From Pseudomonas gingeri (GTDB lineage Bacteria; Pseudomonadota; Gammaproteobacteria; Pseudomonadales; Pseudomonadaceae), in assembly GCF_013385635.1 (NCBI RefSeq), contig NZ_JACAPR010000012.1, forward strand, positions 124,001-188,000: 64,000 nt of DNA, written 5' to 3'. Below the pieces are notes generated by a model. That model saw only the letters and a program-made list of their open reading frames with translations, did no database searches and had not been told where the DNA came from. Shown one piece after another: positions 16,784 to 25,846 of the stretch. Both the position numbers and the translations under genes were made by a program. Position 1 is the stretch's first letter, and each line of letters starts with the position of its first letter.

Positions 16784-17734
16784 TTACTGGCCCTGTGTGA
16801 TCAGATGCGAATCGATGGCGATGAACTGCGCCGCGTTTTCCACGCTGATGGCCGGCTTGTTCTTCAGGGTGTCAATCATGATGTCCAGCCCGCGTGCGCC
16901 CATGGCCGCCGAGTCCTGGGCAACGGTGGCGGTGAGCTCGCCGTTCTTCACCGAATCGAGGGCCTCGGGTGCTCCGTCGGTGCCAACCACGATGACCTGA
17001 CCTTGCAGGTTGGCGTTCCTGACGGCTTGCACCGCGCCCAGGGCCATGGTGTCGTTGGCGGCATAGATGCCCTTGAGGTCGGGGTTGCGCTGCAGGATGT
17101 TGGTCGTGACGTCCAGCGCCCGTGCCCGGTCCCAATCGGCCGGCTGGCTGGCGACCACCTTGATCCGGTCCCAGCCCTTGAACGCCTCGGCGGCGCCATC
17201 GCGACGCGCGTCACCGGTGGCGTTACCCGCCTTGCCTTCGATGATCGCGACCTTGCCACCGCCGGCGCCCAGGCGGTCGACGATATACTGGCCACCCTTT
17301 TTACCCACCAGCTTGTTGTCGGTGGCGAGGAAAGCCACCACGCTGCCGCCTGCCGCCTTCAGTTGCTCGACATCGACCTTTTCATCCAGGTTGACGATGT
17401 ACACGCCCTTGCGGCTCGCCGCGGCAATCGGCTGGACCAGGCTGACCGCGGTGATCGGGGCCACGCCGATGGCCTTGTAGTTCTTGTTGATCGCGTCCTC
17501 CAGCAAGCGTTGCTGGCCCTGGATATCGTCCTCGCTCCCTGCCGCGAAAATATCGACGGTGACGCCCTTGGCCTTGGCTTCCTGCTCGATGCCGTCACGC
17601 ATCGATATCCAGTACGGATTGGCCAACGTCTTGAGGATCACCGCATAGTCCGCCTGTGCGGCCATCGCCTGCTGGAGAGAGCCCAGCAACAGACAACCGC
17701 CCATCAGCACTGCCACCATGGATTTCGATTTCAT
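16784..17734 (-). CDS. Periplasmic sugar-binding protein, D-allose-binding (AlsB)-like
   Basis: 316 residues with a Sec signal peptide (MKSKSMVAVLMGGCLLL to QQAMAA). From memory it is strikingly close to E. coli AlsB: shared blocks include YAVILKTLANPYW, VDIFAAGSEDD, KGVYIVNLDEK, VAIIEGKAGNATGDARRDGA, VVASQPADWDRARALDVTT and IYAANDTMALGAVQAV. This is the periplasmic receptor of the ABC importer in this operon. AlsB-likeness suggests allose or a related rare aldohexose or polyol, but specificity needs testing because the rest of the operon is not the E. coli als set. Confidence 0.9.
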   Translation of the reverse strand: MKSKSMVAVLMGGCLLLGSLQQAMAAQADYAVILKTLANPYWISMRDGIEQEAKAKGVTVDIFAAGSEDDIQGQQRLLEDAINKNYKAIGVAPITAVSLVQPIAAASRKGVYIVNLDEKVDVEQLKAAGGSVVAFLATDNKLVGKKGGQYIVDRLGAGGGKVAIIEGKAGNATGDARRDGAAEAFKGWDRIKVVASQPADWDRARALDVTTNILQRNPDLKGIYAANDTMALGAVQAVRNANLQGQVIVVGTDGAPEALDSVKNGELTATVAQDSAAMGARGLDIMIDTLKNKPAISVENAAQFIAIDSHLITQGQ

Positions 17735-17814
17735 GGTTTATCTCCTGTACGCCGCGAGGCGTTCTTATTGTTGTAGAAGACAAGAAACGGGATATTTCGA
17801 GGGTTCGGGGCGGG

Positions 17815-18975
17815 CTATTGCGTCGGTTCCCGCAGCGTTCTCGGGTCAGCAGCAATGGCTACCCAGCCTTGCTGTGCCACGGAGTTCAACACGGCATCGA
17901 CTATCGCCGCCGAGCGCAGCCCATCCATGAAGGTGGGCAGTCCCTCGGGGGACTCGCCATCGATGGCGCGGTAGGTATCACCGATAAACGCCGCGAAACA
18001 GTCGACATAACCCTGGCCATGACCGGCAGGCACGGTGGCCAGGCGACGCTGTTCGCAGGCACCGCGCGAAGGGTCCTTGACCCGCAGCTCCACCGAATCG
18101 ACACCACCGATCCAGAGCTGCTCCGGGGTTTCCTGGTCAAACACCAGGCTGTGTTTGGCGCCGTCGATCTCGAACCACAGGCGATTCTTGCGCCCGGCCG
18201 ATACCTGGCTGATGGTGACGTTGGCGAGGGTGCCGGTGGTGGTGCGCAACAGAGCGACCGCCACGTCTTCGGTATTGACCGCCACCGTGGGGCCGGCGGG
18301 CGATGCGGCCGCGGCGCTGAAGGTCTGGCTCGCCAGGGCCGGGCGACTCTTGATGGTGGTCGACAGGCTGGCCACCACCGACTCGAAGCGCTCGCCGCTG
18401 ATCCACTCGACCAGATCGCACCAGTGCGAACCGATATCGGCGAAGGCCCGGGACGCGCCGCCTTTGCCGGGGTCGACCCGCCAATTGCTGTCGCGGCTGT
18501 CCAGCAGCCAGTCCTGCAAGTAGCTGCCATGAATCAGTTGCAGCGCGCCGATGTCGCCGCTGCGCACCCGCGCCCGGGCTTCGCGCACCATCGGGTGGTA
18601 GCGATAGACAAAAGGCACGGTTGCGACAAGACCACGCTCGGTCGCCAGGGCCGCCAGCGCCTGGGCATCGGCCTGGGTGGTCGCCAGCGGTTTCTCGCAG
18701 ATCACATGCTTGCCGGCCTTCAGCGCTGCCTCGGCGGCCGGGAAGTGAAAGGCATTGGGCGAGCAGATGTGCACGACCTCGACCAGGGGATCGGCCATGA
18801 CCGCCTCGATGGACGTGTAGGCGCACTCCGCGCCCCACTCGCTGGCTATCTGCCGTGAACGCTCGGGCGATGACGCCAGCACACCACGCAAGCGGGCACC
18901 CGCCTGGCGCGCCGCCTGCCAATGCACGGCACCGATCATCCCGGTGCCAATGATCGCAATGGAACGTGGCTGCAT
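17815..18975 (-). CDS. Gfo/Idh/MocA family oxidoreductase, first gene of the sugar operon
   Basis: 386 residues. N-terminal NAD(P)-binding motif AIIGTGMIGAVHWQ, then the family signature CEKPLATT with its catalytic lysine, VYRYHPMVREARARV, and a SHWCDLVEW segment with the second catalytic His region. Members oxidise sugars or polyols such as myo-inositol or 1,5-anhydrofructose. It is the promoter-proximal gene, divergent from the ROK regulator over a 220-bp gap. No sugar kinase is present in the operon, so an oxidative entry route starting with this enzyme is plausible (inference). Confidence 0.9.
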   Translation of the reverse strand: MQPRSIAIIGTGMIGAVHWQAARQAGARLRGVLASSPERSRQIASEWGAECAYTSIEAVMADPLVEVVHICSPNAFHFPAAEAALKAGKHVICEKPLATTQADAQALAALATERGLVATVPFVYRYHPMVREARARVRSGDIGALQLIHGSYLQDWLLDSRDSNWRVDPGKGGASRAFADIGSHWCDLVEWISGERFESVVASLSTTIKSRPALASQTFSAAAASPAGPTVAVNTEDVAVALLRTTTGTLANVTISQVSAGRKNRLWFEIDGAKHSLVFDQETPEQLWIGGVDSVELRVKDPSRGACEQRRLATVPAGHGQGYVDCFAAFIGDTYRAIDGESPEGLPTFMDGLRSAAIVDAVLNSVAQQGWVAIAADPRTLREPTQ

Positions 18976-19080
18976 ATCGTCTCCGTGTCTTTGTTATTGA
19001 TTGGACGGATGGGCATCGGCCAGCCAGGGGCGACCGTGCTTGTGGGATAATAAAAACACAGAAAAACCTAAATAAAAACA

Positions 19081-19107
19081 ACTTTTGATTTAAAATAAAA
19101 CAAAAGT
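19081..19107. promoter_or_regulatory. Candidate ROK-regulator operator between divergent genes
   Basis: A 7-bp inverted repeat ACTTTTG ... CAAAAGT with a 13-bp AT-rich spacer lies in the 220-bp gap between the Gfo/Idh/MocA gene and the ROK regulator, within a strongly AT-rich block (19050-19110) that contrasts with the GC-rich surroundings. AT-rich palindromes are typical NagC/XylR-type operators. Position and symmetry support it; binding is not shown. Confidence 0.5.
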
Positions 19108-19198
19108 GAACGAGCAGCCTTTTCAAAGCGCCCTCCGTTACAGAAAATGGCCCTGAAGAAAACGGCCTGACAGAAAACAAGGTGGAAAGATCCGCGTG

Positions 19199-20398
19199 AT
19201 GCCAACCAGAATCGAAGAGATGCTGTCGCCCAACAGCGCAGGCGCCATCCTCAACCTGATCCACACCGGCAAGGCATTGACCCGGGCGGCGATCATGGAA
19301 GTGTCCGGATTATCGCGATCGACCGTGACCCAGCGGCTCGACACCCTGCTCGCCAACGGCTACATCCGCACGGCGAGCCATGAAAGCTCGACCGGTGGCC
19401 GCCCCTCGGGGCGCTTCGAGATCGACAAGGATTTCGGCGTGATGCTGGTGGCCGATATCGGTGCCCAGCAGATGCGCATCGCGCTGAGCGACATGCACGG
19501 CCAGATGCTGCTGCAGGAACACTTCCAGATAGAGATCAACGATGGACCGGAGCACATTCTCGGTGCTGTCGAAGGCTGCTTCCTCGACCTGCTGGGCAGG
19601 GCCGGGAAAACCCTGGACGATGTCAGGGGCATCGGCATCGGCATCCCGAGCCCGGTGGAATTCGCCACCGGGACACTGGTGCGCCCGCCCTTGATGATCG
19701 GTTGGGACGGTTGCTGCGTGCCGGATTTCTTCCGCGCCACCTTCGATTGCCCGATCGTGCTCGACAAGGACGTGAACCTGATGGCGCTCGGCGAACACCG
19801 GCAGATCTGGCCGACCTCGACGCACCTGATGTTCCTGACCATCAGCACCGGCATCGGCGCCGGGCTGGTGATGGATGGCCGCCTGCAGCGTGGAGCCCAG
19901 GGCGCCGCCGGCGATATCGGCCACCTGTTCGTCGGCAACACGCAATTGGGCGAACTGCCGCTGTGTCGGTGCGGCAATACCGGTTGCCTGGAGGCCTATG
20001 CTTCCGGCTGGGCGATCAGCAAGCAATTGCAGGCCGACGGCTACAGCCGCGCGGCCCTCAGCGACATCACCGCCATGGCACGCCAGGGCCAGGCCAATGT
20101 GGTCAATCTGCTGCAATCCTCCGGACGCTTCGTCGGCGAAGCACTGGCCCAGGCGGTGAGCCTGATCAACCCGTCGCTGGTGGTGCTGGGCGGTGTACTT
20201 GCCGAATGCCAGGACCATCTGCTCGCCGGTGTGCGCGAAACCATCTACCGGCGCTCACTGCCCCTGGCCACCCGCGACCTGCAGGTGGTCAGCAGTCAGC
20301 TGGGCGACCTCGCTGCGTTGCACGGTGCGGCGCATCTGGTTCGCGACCAGGTGTATGCACCGGCCGCGGTCAACCGCTACCTGGCCCGTGCCGGCTGA
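19199..20398 (+). CDS. ROK family transcriptional regulator (NagC/XylR type)
   Basis: About 399 residues. N-terminal winged helix (ILNLIHTGKALTRAAIM, SGLSRSTVTQRLDTLLANGYI) followed by a ROK sugar-sensing domain with DIGA (87-90), GIGIPSPVE, ISTGIGAGLVMDG and the zinc motif CRCGNTGC (257-264). ROK repressors bind a sugar and release DNA. It is divergent from the sugar operon and almost certainly its repressor. The start could be the GTG at 19196 or the ATG at 19199; both follow a GGTGGAAAG ribosome region and differ by one residue. Confidence 0.9.
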   Translation: MPTRIEEMLSPNSAGAILNLIHTGKALTRAAIMEVSGLSRSTVTQRLDTLLANGYIRTASHESSTGGRPSGRFEIDKDFGVMLVADIGAQQMRIALSDMHGQMLLQEHFQIEINDGPEHILGAVEGCFLDLLGRAGKTLDDVRGIGIGIPSPVEFATGTLVRPPLMIGWDGCCVPDFFRATFDCPIVLDKDVNLMALGEHRQIWPTSTHLMFLTISTGIGAGLVMDGRLQRGAQGAAGDIGHLFVGNTQLGELPLCRCGNTGCLEAYASGWAISKQLQADGYSRAALSDITAMARQGQANVVNLLQSSGRFVGEALAQAVSLINPSLVVLGGVLAECQDHLLAGVRETIYRRSLPLATRDLQVVSSQLGDLAALHGAAHLVRDQVYAPAAVNRYLARAG

Positions 20399-20445
20399 GC
20401 GCTAGTCATGATCAGGCGCCAAGCGGGGTCACTCGGGGCTCCCCG

Positions 20446-21837
20446 CTAGCCGTCGAGCCGGCGCTCGAACGCCAGCACCACCTCGAGCCCGCCACCCTCG
20501 CGATTGCGCAGGGTCATCCGGCCGCCATGGGCGGCCGCGATGGTATGGGCGATGCTCAGCCCCAGGCCATAACCGCCGGTCCTGGCATTGCGTGACCCCT
20601 CGACCCGATAGAACGGTTCCACCACCTGCTCCAGCAACGCCTCGGGAACGCCCGGCCCGCGGTCGCTGATGACGATGCGCAGCCACTGCGGCTGATCCTC
20701 CACCCGCACCACCACCTCGCAGCCATAGCGCACCGCGTTCTCCAGCAGGTTCTGCACACAACGTTTGAGGCTGCGGGCATAACCGGGCAAGGGACGCTGC
20801 GCCCAGCCCTCGACACTGACCGGCTCGCCGATATCCTGCAGGTCCGCCTGCAGACTGCGCAGCAGGGCATTGATATCGATGTTCTGCCGCTCTTCGTTGA
20901 CTTCACCGCTGCTGACAAAGTCCAGGGTGCTGGAGACCATATGCTCCATGTCTTCCAGGTCCGTGCGAAAGCGCTCCTTGACCTGGTTGTCCTCCAGCAA
21001 CTCGGTGCGCAGGCGCAGGCGGGTGATGGGCGAGCGCAGGTCATGGGAAATCGCCGCGAGGAAACGCGTACGCTCGGCGATATTGGCGATCAACCGTTGC
21101 TGCATGGCATTGAAGGCCTGGGCCGCCCGACGCACTTCGGTCGGCCCGTCCAGCGGCAGCGGCGGGCGCTGGATATCCCGCCCCAGAGCCTCGGCCGCCC
21201 GCGCCAGGGCATTCAACGGCCGAATCGCCAGGCGCACCGCCAGCAGCGCGATGATCACCAGCACCACGATCCGCAACAGATAGATGCGCATCAGGTAATC
21301 GAACAGCACATCCACCGGCGAGGTGCTGGTCCAGCCCTGTTCCTCGCTGGCATCGACCATCAGCCAACGCCCGTCGGGCAGGCGCAGGTCGATCAGGAAA
21401 TGGCCGACCGCCGGGTTGCTGCCGAACAGCGTCGGCAGGCCCGCGACCTGGCCCTGCTGGTCAAGCACGGATAACTGCAACAGCCGCGCGGTCTGGGCAT
21501 AACCGGTTTTTTCCGACAGTACCTTGTTCAGCAGGCGCTCGGTGCCCTGGTCGGCGTCCTCCAGTTCATCGGGCAGATCGCTGGCCTGGTCACTCAAGGT
21601 CAGATGAAAGTTCGGCGAGTCGATCAGACCGATCAGGGTGTCGACGCGCTGCGGATCGAGATGGGACAGGCGGACGATATTCGCCAGGCGGGTGGCGATC
21701 AGCCGGGTGGGAATCTCCAGTACCTGGCTGTGGCGCACGTCGTACCAGATGCTGCTGGTCACCACCTGGGCCGCGAGCATGCCGGCCACCAGGATCAGCA
21801 CCAACCGGCCGAACAGCGAGCGCGGCCACACCCTCAC
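20446..21837 (-). CDS. Sensor histidine kinase, PirS-like
   Basis: 463 residues. Two transmembrane segments (about 9-30 and 183-203) enclose a periplasmic sensor domain of about 150 residues, followed by HAMP (AIRPLNALARAAEALG), the phospho-acceptor site FLAAISHDLRSP (His265), N box NLLENAVRYG, G1 DRGPGVP and G2 GYGLGLSIA. It overlaps the response regulator gene by 4 bp, so the two are coupled. Its position, divergent from a TonB-dependent ferric-siderophore receptor, recalls PirRS-PirA of P. aeruginosa; the signal is probably a catecholate or other siderophore. The pirS name is inference from context, so I leave the symbol blank. Confidence 0.9.
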   Translation of the reverse strand: MRVWPRSLFGRLVLILVAGMLAAQVVTSSIWYDVRHSQVLEIPTRLIATRLANIVRLSHLDPQRVDTLIGLIDSPNFHLTLSDQASDLPDELEDADQGTERLLNKVLSEKTGYAQTARLLQLSVLDQQGQVAGLPTLFGSNPAVGHFLIDLRLPDGRWLMVDASEEQGWTSTSPVDVLFDYLMRIYLLRIVVLVIIALLAVRLAIRPLNALARAAEALGRDIQRPPLPLDGPTEVRRAAQAFNAMQQRLIANIAERTRFLAAISHDLRSPITRLRLRTELLEDNQVKERFRTDLEDMEHMVSSTLDFVSSGEVNEERQNIDINALLRSLQADLQDIGEPVSVEGWAQRPLPGYARSLKRCVQNLLENAVRYGCEVVVRVEDQPQWLRIVISDRGPGVPEALLEQVVEPFYRVEGSRNARTGGYGLGLSIAHTIAAAHGGRMTLRNREGGGLEVVLAFERRLDG

Positions 21838-22544
21838 GACTGGGGATCCACATCGGTGGCGGTCAACATATAGCCTTCATTGCGCACCGTCCTGATCAGG
21901 CCCGGCTCCAGTTGCTGGCGCAGGCGACTGATACAGACATCGATGGAACGGTCGAACGGCGTACTGTCCTTGTCAAACACGTGGTTGAGCAGGAAGTCGC
22001 GGCTGAGCGGACGGTTGGGATGTTGCAGCAGCAGGCGCAGGACACGGAAATCCGAATTCCCCAGGCTGATCACCAATCCTTCCGGGGACAGCACCTGGCG
22101 GGCCCGGGTATCGAGTTGCCAGCCGGCGAAACGGATGGTCGGCACATCGTCGATCCGCGCTCGCTCGGGAAAACTCTGGGCACGGCGCAGCACCACCTTG
22201 ATACGGACCAACAGCTCACGGGGATCGAACGGCTTGGGCAGGTAATCATCGGCGCCCAGCTCCAGGCCGAGGATGCGGTCCACCAGGGTGCCGCGGGCGG
22301 TCAGCATGATCACCGGCGTATTGGAGGTCACCCGCAGTTCACGGCACAGGCTCAGCCCGTCCTCGCCCGGCAACATCAGGTCGAGGACGATCAGGTCGAT
22401 GACATTCAGCTCCAGGCGCCGACGCATTTCCTTGCCGTCACAGGCGGTGGAGGTCTGGTAACCGGCGTTGCTCAGGTACTCGGACAGCAACTGACGGATT
22501 TCCGGATCGTCATCGACGATCAACAGGTGATCTGGCTTGGTCAT
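21834..22544 (-). CDS. OmpR-family response regulator, PirR-like
   Basis: 236 residues. Receiver domain with the acidic pair in LLIVDDDPEIRQ, phospho-accepting Asp55 (VLDLMLPG), Thr in IMLTARG and Lys in YLPKPFDPREL. The C-terminal winged helix (LGNSDFRVLRLLLQHPNRPLSRDFLL, then RSIDVCISRLRQQLE) binds DNA. First gene of the RR-HK pair, transcribed away from the receptor gene across 196 bp. It likely activates that receptor gene when the siderophore is present (inference from PirRS). Confidence 0.92.
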   Translation of the reverse strand: MTKPDHLLIVDDDPEIRQLLSEYLSNAGYQTSTACDGKEMRRRLELNVIDLIVLDLMLPGEDGLSLCRELRVTSNTPVIMLTARGTLVDRILGLELGADDYLPKPFDPRELLVRIKVVLRRAQSFPERARIDDVPTIRFAGWQLDTRARQVLSPEGLVISLGNSDFRVLRLLLQHPNRPLSRDFLLNHVFDKDSTPFDRSIDVCISRLRQQLEPGLIRTVRNEGYMLTATDVDPQS

Positions 22545-22697
22545 GGAAGAAAGTCAGCATCCGAAAAAAAACTAGGAGATAGCCGAAAGCTCACGGCTTG
22601 TTGGAGTGAAATGTAATGGAATGTGTTGAGTCGCGCTTGTATGCGATTCCAATACAAAGCGCGCTCCGCCCGGCGAACCCGGCTCTTTAGACTACCG

Positions 22698-22725
22698 AAT
22701 CTAAATAAGATTGATTTTAATTTAG
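22698..22725. promoter_or_regulatory. AT-rich palindromic block before the TonB receptor
   Basis: AATCT-AAATA-AGATT is a small palindrome, and CTAAAT (22701-22706) with ATTTAG (22720-22725) forms a second inverted repeat in the same block, 16-40 bp before the receptor start. Candidate site for the response regulator. Best match to the 19-bp Fur consensus here is only about 10 of 19, so I do not call a Fur box. Confidence 0.4.
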
Positions 22726-22740
22726 CATAGGTTGTCGCGC

Positions 22741-25128
22741 ATGCCATCGTTGTCCCAGCCCTCCACTTCACGTCTCCAGCCCTTGGCCCTGCCACGTACG
22801 CTGGCCCCTGTTTTCGGCCTGATGGCCATGGGCGCGCTGAGTCCCCAGGCACTGGCTCAGGATACCGAGGCCCAGGGCGCACTGACCCTGCCCGACCTGA
22901 AGGTCGAAGGTGACTATAGCTCGCCCTACAAGGTCGACCGGGCCAGTTCGGCCAAGCTCAGCCAGCCACTGCTGGATACCCCGCAAAGCGTCACCGTCGT
23001 GCCGCAGCAGGTGCTCAAGGAGCAGAACGCCCAGACCCTGCAGGAAGTGCTGCGCAACGTACCCGGGATCACCTTCATGTCCGGCGAGGGCAACCTGGGC
23101 TGGGGCGACCTGTTCTCGATCCGCGGTTTCTCCTCGGAACAGAGCCTGACCGTGGACGGCGTGCGTGATGCCGGCATGTCGACCCGCACCGATACCTTCA
23201 ACCTGCAACAGGCCGAGGTGTTCAAGGGCACCGGGGCCATCGAGTCCGGGGTCTCGGCGGTGGGCGGCAGCGTCAACCTGGTCAGCAAGGAGGCTCATCT
23301 GGGTGATGCGAACAAGGTTTCGGCCGGGGTCGGCAGCGACAACTACCGGCGCCTGACGGCTGATATCAACCATGAGTTGAACGACACCAGCGCCCTGCGC
23401 ATCAACCTGATGCGCCACTACAACGCCGTGGCCGACCGCGACGATGTCGACTATGACCGCTGGGGCATCGCCACTTCCCTCGGTCTGGGCCTGGGCACCC
23501 AGACCCGGATGTTTGTCGACCTGTTCTACCAGAAGGACAACAACACCCCGGACACCGGCCTGCCGATCCAGCGCGGCACTAACGGCGACACCATGCCGGG
23601 CGTGAAACGCTCCAACTGGTACGGCGATTCGAGCCTGTACACCCAGCAGACCGAAACCACCTCGCTGACTGCCCGCCTCGAGCACGACTTCGACAACGAT
23701 GCCAAACTCAAGAACCAGATCCGCTGGGAACGCACCGACAACTTCGGCGTGCTGTCGCCGGCACGCTTCTTCGCCGCCAACACCAACGGCCAGAAAACCT
23801 GTACCGGCCCCCGTTGCGCGACCCTGGGCTATACCGGCGTCGGTCCGGTCAGCCAGGTGCCGGGTTCGACCGTCAACGCTTACCCCGGCTACACCAGCAA
23901 CGACAACACCGCCTACGGCATCCTGCGCGGTGACGACTTCGGCCAATCGAAGCGCTATACCATCCTCGACAACCAGACCGACTTCAGTTTCGGCTTCAAC
24001 ACCGGCAGTTTTTCCCATGCGGCGGTCAGCGGTATCGAGCTCTACCACGAGACCTACGGCGGCCTGAAGCGCAACGCCGAAGTGCCCACCGGCGACATGC
24101 TGTTCAACATGGCCGACCCGCAGCACGACTTCGCCAGCACCTGGGTGACAAAGGGCGAAGGCGATCCCCGCTCGATCATCGACAACGCCGGTGTCTACTT
24201 CGGCGACACCGTGACCCTGACCGAACAATGGCAGGTCCTCGGCTCGCTGCGTTATGACAACTGGCGCGCCCAGACCACCCAGCGCGGCCAGGCCGATATC
24301 AAGAGCGACGATGGCGCCCTGAGCGGACGCGCCGGCGTGGTCTACAAGCCACTGCCCAACGGCAGCATCTACGCCTCCTACAGTGAGGCGGCGGAACCTT
24401 CGGCGGTCGGTGCCTCGACCAACAACCAGATCTACGGCGCCTCGACCACCAGCAACTACACGCCGGCCAAGTCGAAGACCTACGAGGTCGGCACCAAGTG
24501 GGATATCGCCCACGACCAGTTGAATGTCACGGCGGCGATCTTCCGTACCGAACTGGAAAACTCCTGGGAATACCAGGACGGCGAAACCGCCCCGGTACGG
24601 GCCTTGCCGGCCAAGCGGGTCGACGGCGTCGAACTCGGCCTGCAGGGCAATATCACCCCGCGCTGGACCGCCTACAGCGGCTTCTCCGCCCTCAAGAGCG
24701 TGCAGACCAAGGGCGCCAACAAGGGCTCCGAGGCCAAGAACGTCCCGGACCTGACCGCCAACCTGTGGACCACCTACGCGGTGACCGATGCCCTCAGCCT
24801 CAGCTACGGCGCCAACTATGTCGGGCGCCGACGCTACAGCGACAACGAGTATGTCGGTGGCCTGAACAATAACAGCAGCTACGCCAACGGCCCGTCCGGG
24901 GTCAACGCGATCTACGTCAAGGACAACGAAAAGGCCCCCGGCTACTGGCTGCACAACCTGGCGGCACAGTACCAGTTCAACCCGCAGACCCGGGTCAACC
25001 TGAACCTAAACAACGTCTTCAACACCTTCTACTACAGCCAGATCGGCGCATCCCTCGATGGCTTCCAGCTGTACGGGATTCCCGGCGCCGGCCGCACGCT
25101 GACGGCCAGTGTCGACTATGAGTTCTGA
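22741..25128 (+). CDS. TonB-dependent siderophore receptor (PiuA/PirA/Fiu-like)
   Basis: 795 residues from ATG 22741 (the in-frame TTG nine bases earlier is rejected). Signal peptide to about ALSPQALA, then the plug domain (DTPQSVTVVPQQVL, LRNVPGITFMSGEGN, FSIRGFSSEQSLTVDGVRD) and a 22-strand barrel ending in an aromatic residue (SVDYEF), as outer-membrane proteins do. Plug sequence fits ferric-catecholate type receptors. Directly followed by a PiuC-type dioxygenase and an ABC importer, the whole making one Fe-siderophore uptake operon. Barrel strands late in the protein carry LNLNNVFNTFYYSQIG, a family hallmark. Confidence 0.93.
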   Translation: MPSLSQPSTSRLQPLALPRTLAPVFGLMAMGALSPQALAQDTEAQGALTLPDLKVEGDYSSPYKVDRASSAKLSQPLLDTPQSVTVVPQQVLKEQNAQTLQEVLRNVPGITFMSGEGNLGWGDLFSIRGFSSEQSLTVDGVRDAGMSTRTDTFNLQQAEVFKGTGAIESGVSAVGGSVNLVSKEAHLGDANKVSAGVGSDNYRRLTADINHELNDTSALRINLMRHYNAVADRDDVDYDRWGIATSLGLGLGTQTRMFVDLFYQKDNNTPDTGLPIQRGTNGDTMPGVKRSNWYGDSSLYTQQTETTSLTARLEHDFDNDAKLKNQIRWERTDNFGVLSPARFFAANTNGQKTCTGPRCATLGYTGVGPVSQVPGSTVNAYPGYTSNDNTAYGILRGDDFGQSKRYTILDNQTDFSFGFNTGSFSHAAVSGIELYHETYGGLKRNAEVPTGDMLFNMADPQHDFASTWVTKGEGDPRSIIDNAGVYFGDTVTLTEQWQVLGSLRYDNWRAQTTQRGQADIKSDDGALSGRAGVVYKPLPNGSIYASYSEAAEPSAVGASTNNQIYGASTTSNYTPAKSKTYEVGTKWDIAHDQLNVTAAIFRTELENSWEYQDGETAPVRALPAKRVDGVELGLQGNITPRWTAYSGFSALKSVQTKGANKGSEAKNVPDLTANLWTTYAVTDALSLSYGANYVGRRRYSDNEYVGGLNNNSSYANGPSGVNAIYVKDNEKAPGYWLHNLAAQYQFNPQTRVNLNLNNVFNTFYYSQIGASLDGFQLYGIPGAGRTLTASVDYEF

Positions 25129-25134
25129 ACCGGC

Positions 25135-25815
25135 ATGCTGATCGAGATTCCCGCACTGTTCCGCGCCGCCGAAGCCCGCGACATGGTCGCGGCCCTGCTG
25201 GCCGAGCCGTGGATCGACGGCAAGGCCACCGCCGGGCTCGACTCGGCTCGGGTCAAGCACAACCGGCAGTTGCCGGAAGACTCGGCCCTGGGCATCCGTC
25301 TCGGCGAGCGCATCCTCGGCCGGCTCTCGGACAACGCACTGTTCATGTCCGCCGCCCTGCCGAAGAAAATCTATCCGCCGCTGTTCAATCGCTACAGCGA
25401 CGGCGAGTCGTTCGGCCTGCATGTGGACAACGCCATTCGCGGCCTCAAGGGTGTGCGCGAACGGGTCCGCACTGATCTCTCCGCGACCCTGTTCCTCGCC
25501 GATCCGGCCAGCTACGACGGTGGTGAACTGGTGATCCGCGACACCTTCGGCGAACACGCCGTCAAGCTGCCCGCCGGACACCTGGTGCTCTACCCCGGCA
25601 GCAGCCTGCACAAGATCAACCCGGTCAGCCGTGGCGAACGGATCGCCGCATTTTTCTGGACCGAAAGCCTGGTCCGCGAAGACAGCCAGCGCAGCCTGCT
25701 GCTGGACATGGATGTGGCGATCCAGCGCCTGAGCGCGCAACACGCCGACCCGGAATCCCTGCTGCAACTGAGCGGCGCCTACCACAACCTGCTGCGGCGC
25801 TGGAGTGACGTCTGA
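25135..25815 (+). CDS. piuC: Fe(II)/2-oxoglutarate dioxygenase, PiuC/PKHD type
   Basis: 226 residues, the usual length for PiuC. Iron ligands HVD in FGLHVDNAIRG and His in SLHKINPV; the 2-oxoglutarate-binding Arg is in SRGERIAAFFW. DGGELVIRDTFGEHAVKLPAG and YPGSSLHKINPVSRGER are family-typical. It starts 6 bp after the receptor stop. PiuC homologues sit next to TonB receptors in many pseudomonads, where their chemical role is still unclear; hydroxylation of the siderophore or receptor is speculation. Confidence 0.9.
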   Translation: MLIEIPALFRAAEARDMVAALLAEPWIDGKATAGLDSARVKHNRQLPEDSALGIRLGERILGRLSDNALFMSAALPKKIYPPLFNRYSDGESFGLHVDNAIRGLKGVRERVRTDLSATLFLADPASYDGGELVIRDTFGEHAVKLPAGHLVLYPGSSLHKINPVSRGERIAAFFWTESLVREDSQRSLLLDMDVAIQRLSAQHADPESLLQLSGAYHNLLRRWSDV

Positions 25816-25846
25816 TGCGCCGCCTGCCTTTCCCGGAGATATCGTG

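Noticed and set aside
22698..22740. Fur box for the TonB receptor
   Set aside because: Best window matches the consensus at only about 10 of 19 positions, compared with 13 at bfd.
22768..24954. 728-codon open frame on the minus strand opposite the TonB receptor
   Set aside because: Shadow frame with shuffled Gly/Val/Arg composition; the plus strand encodes a textbook receptor.
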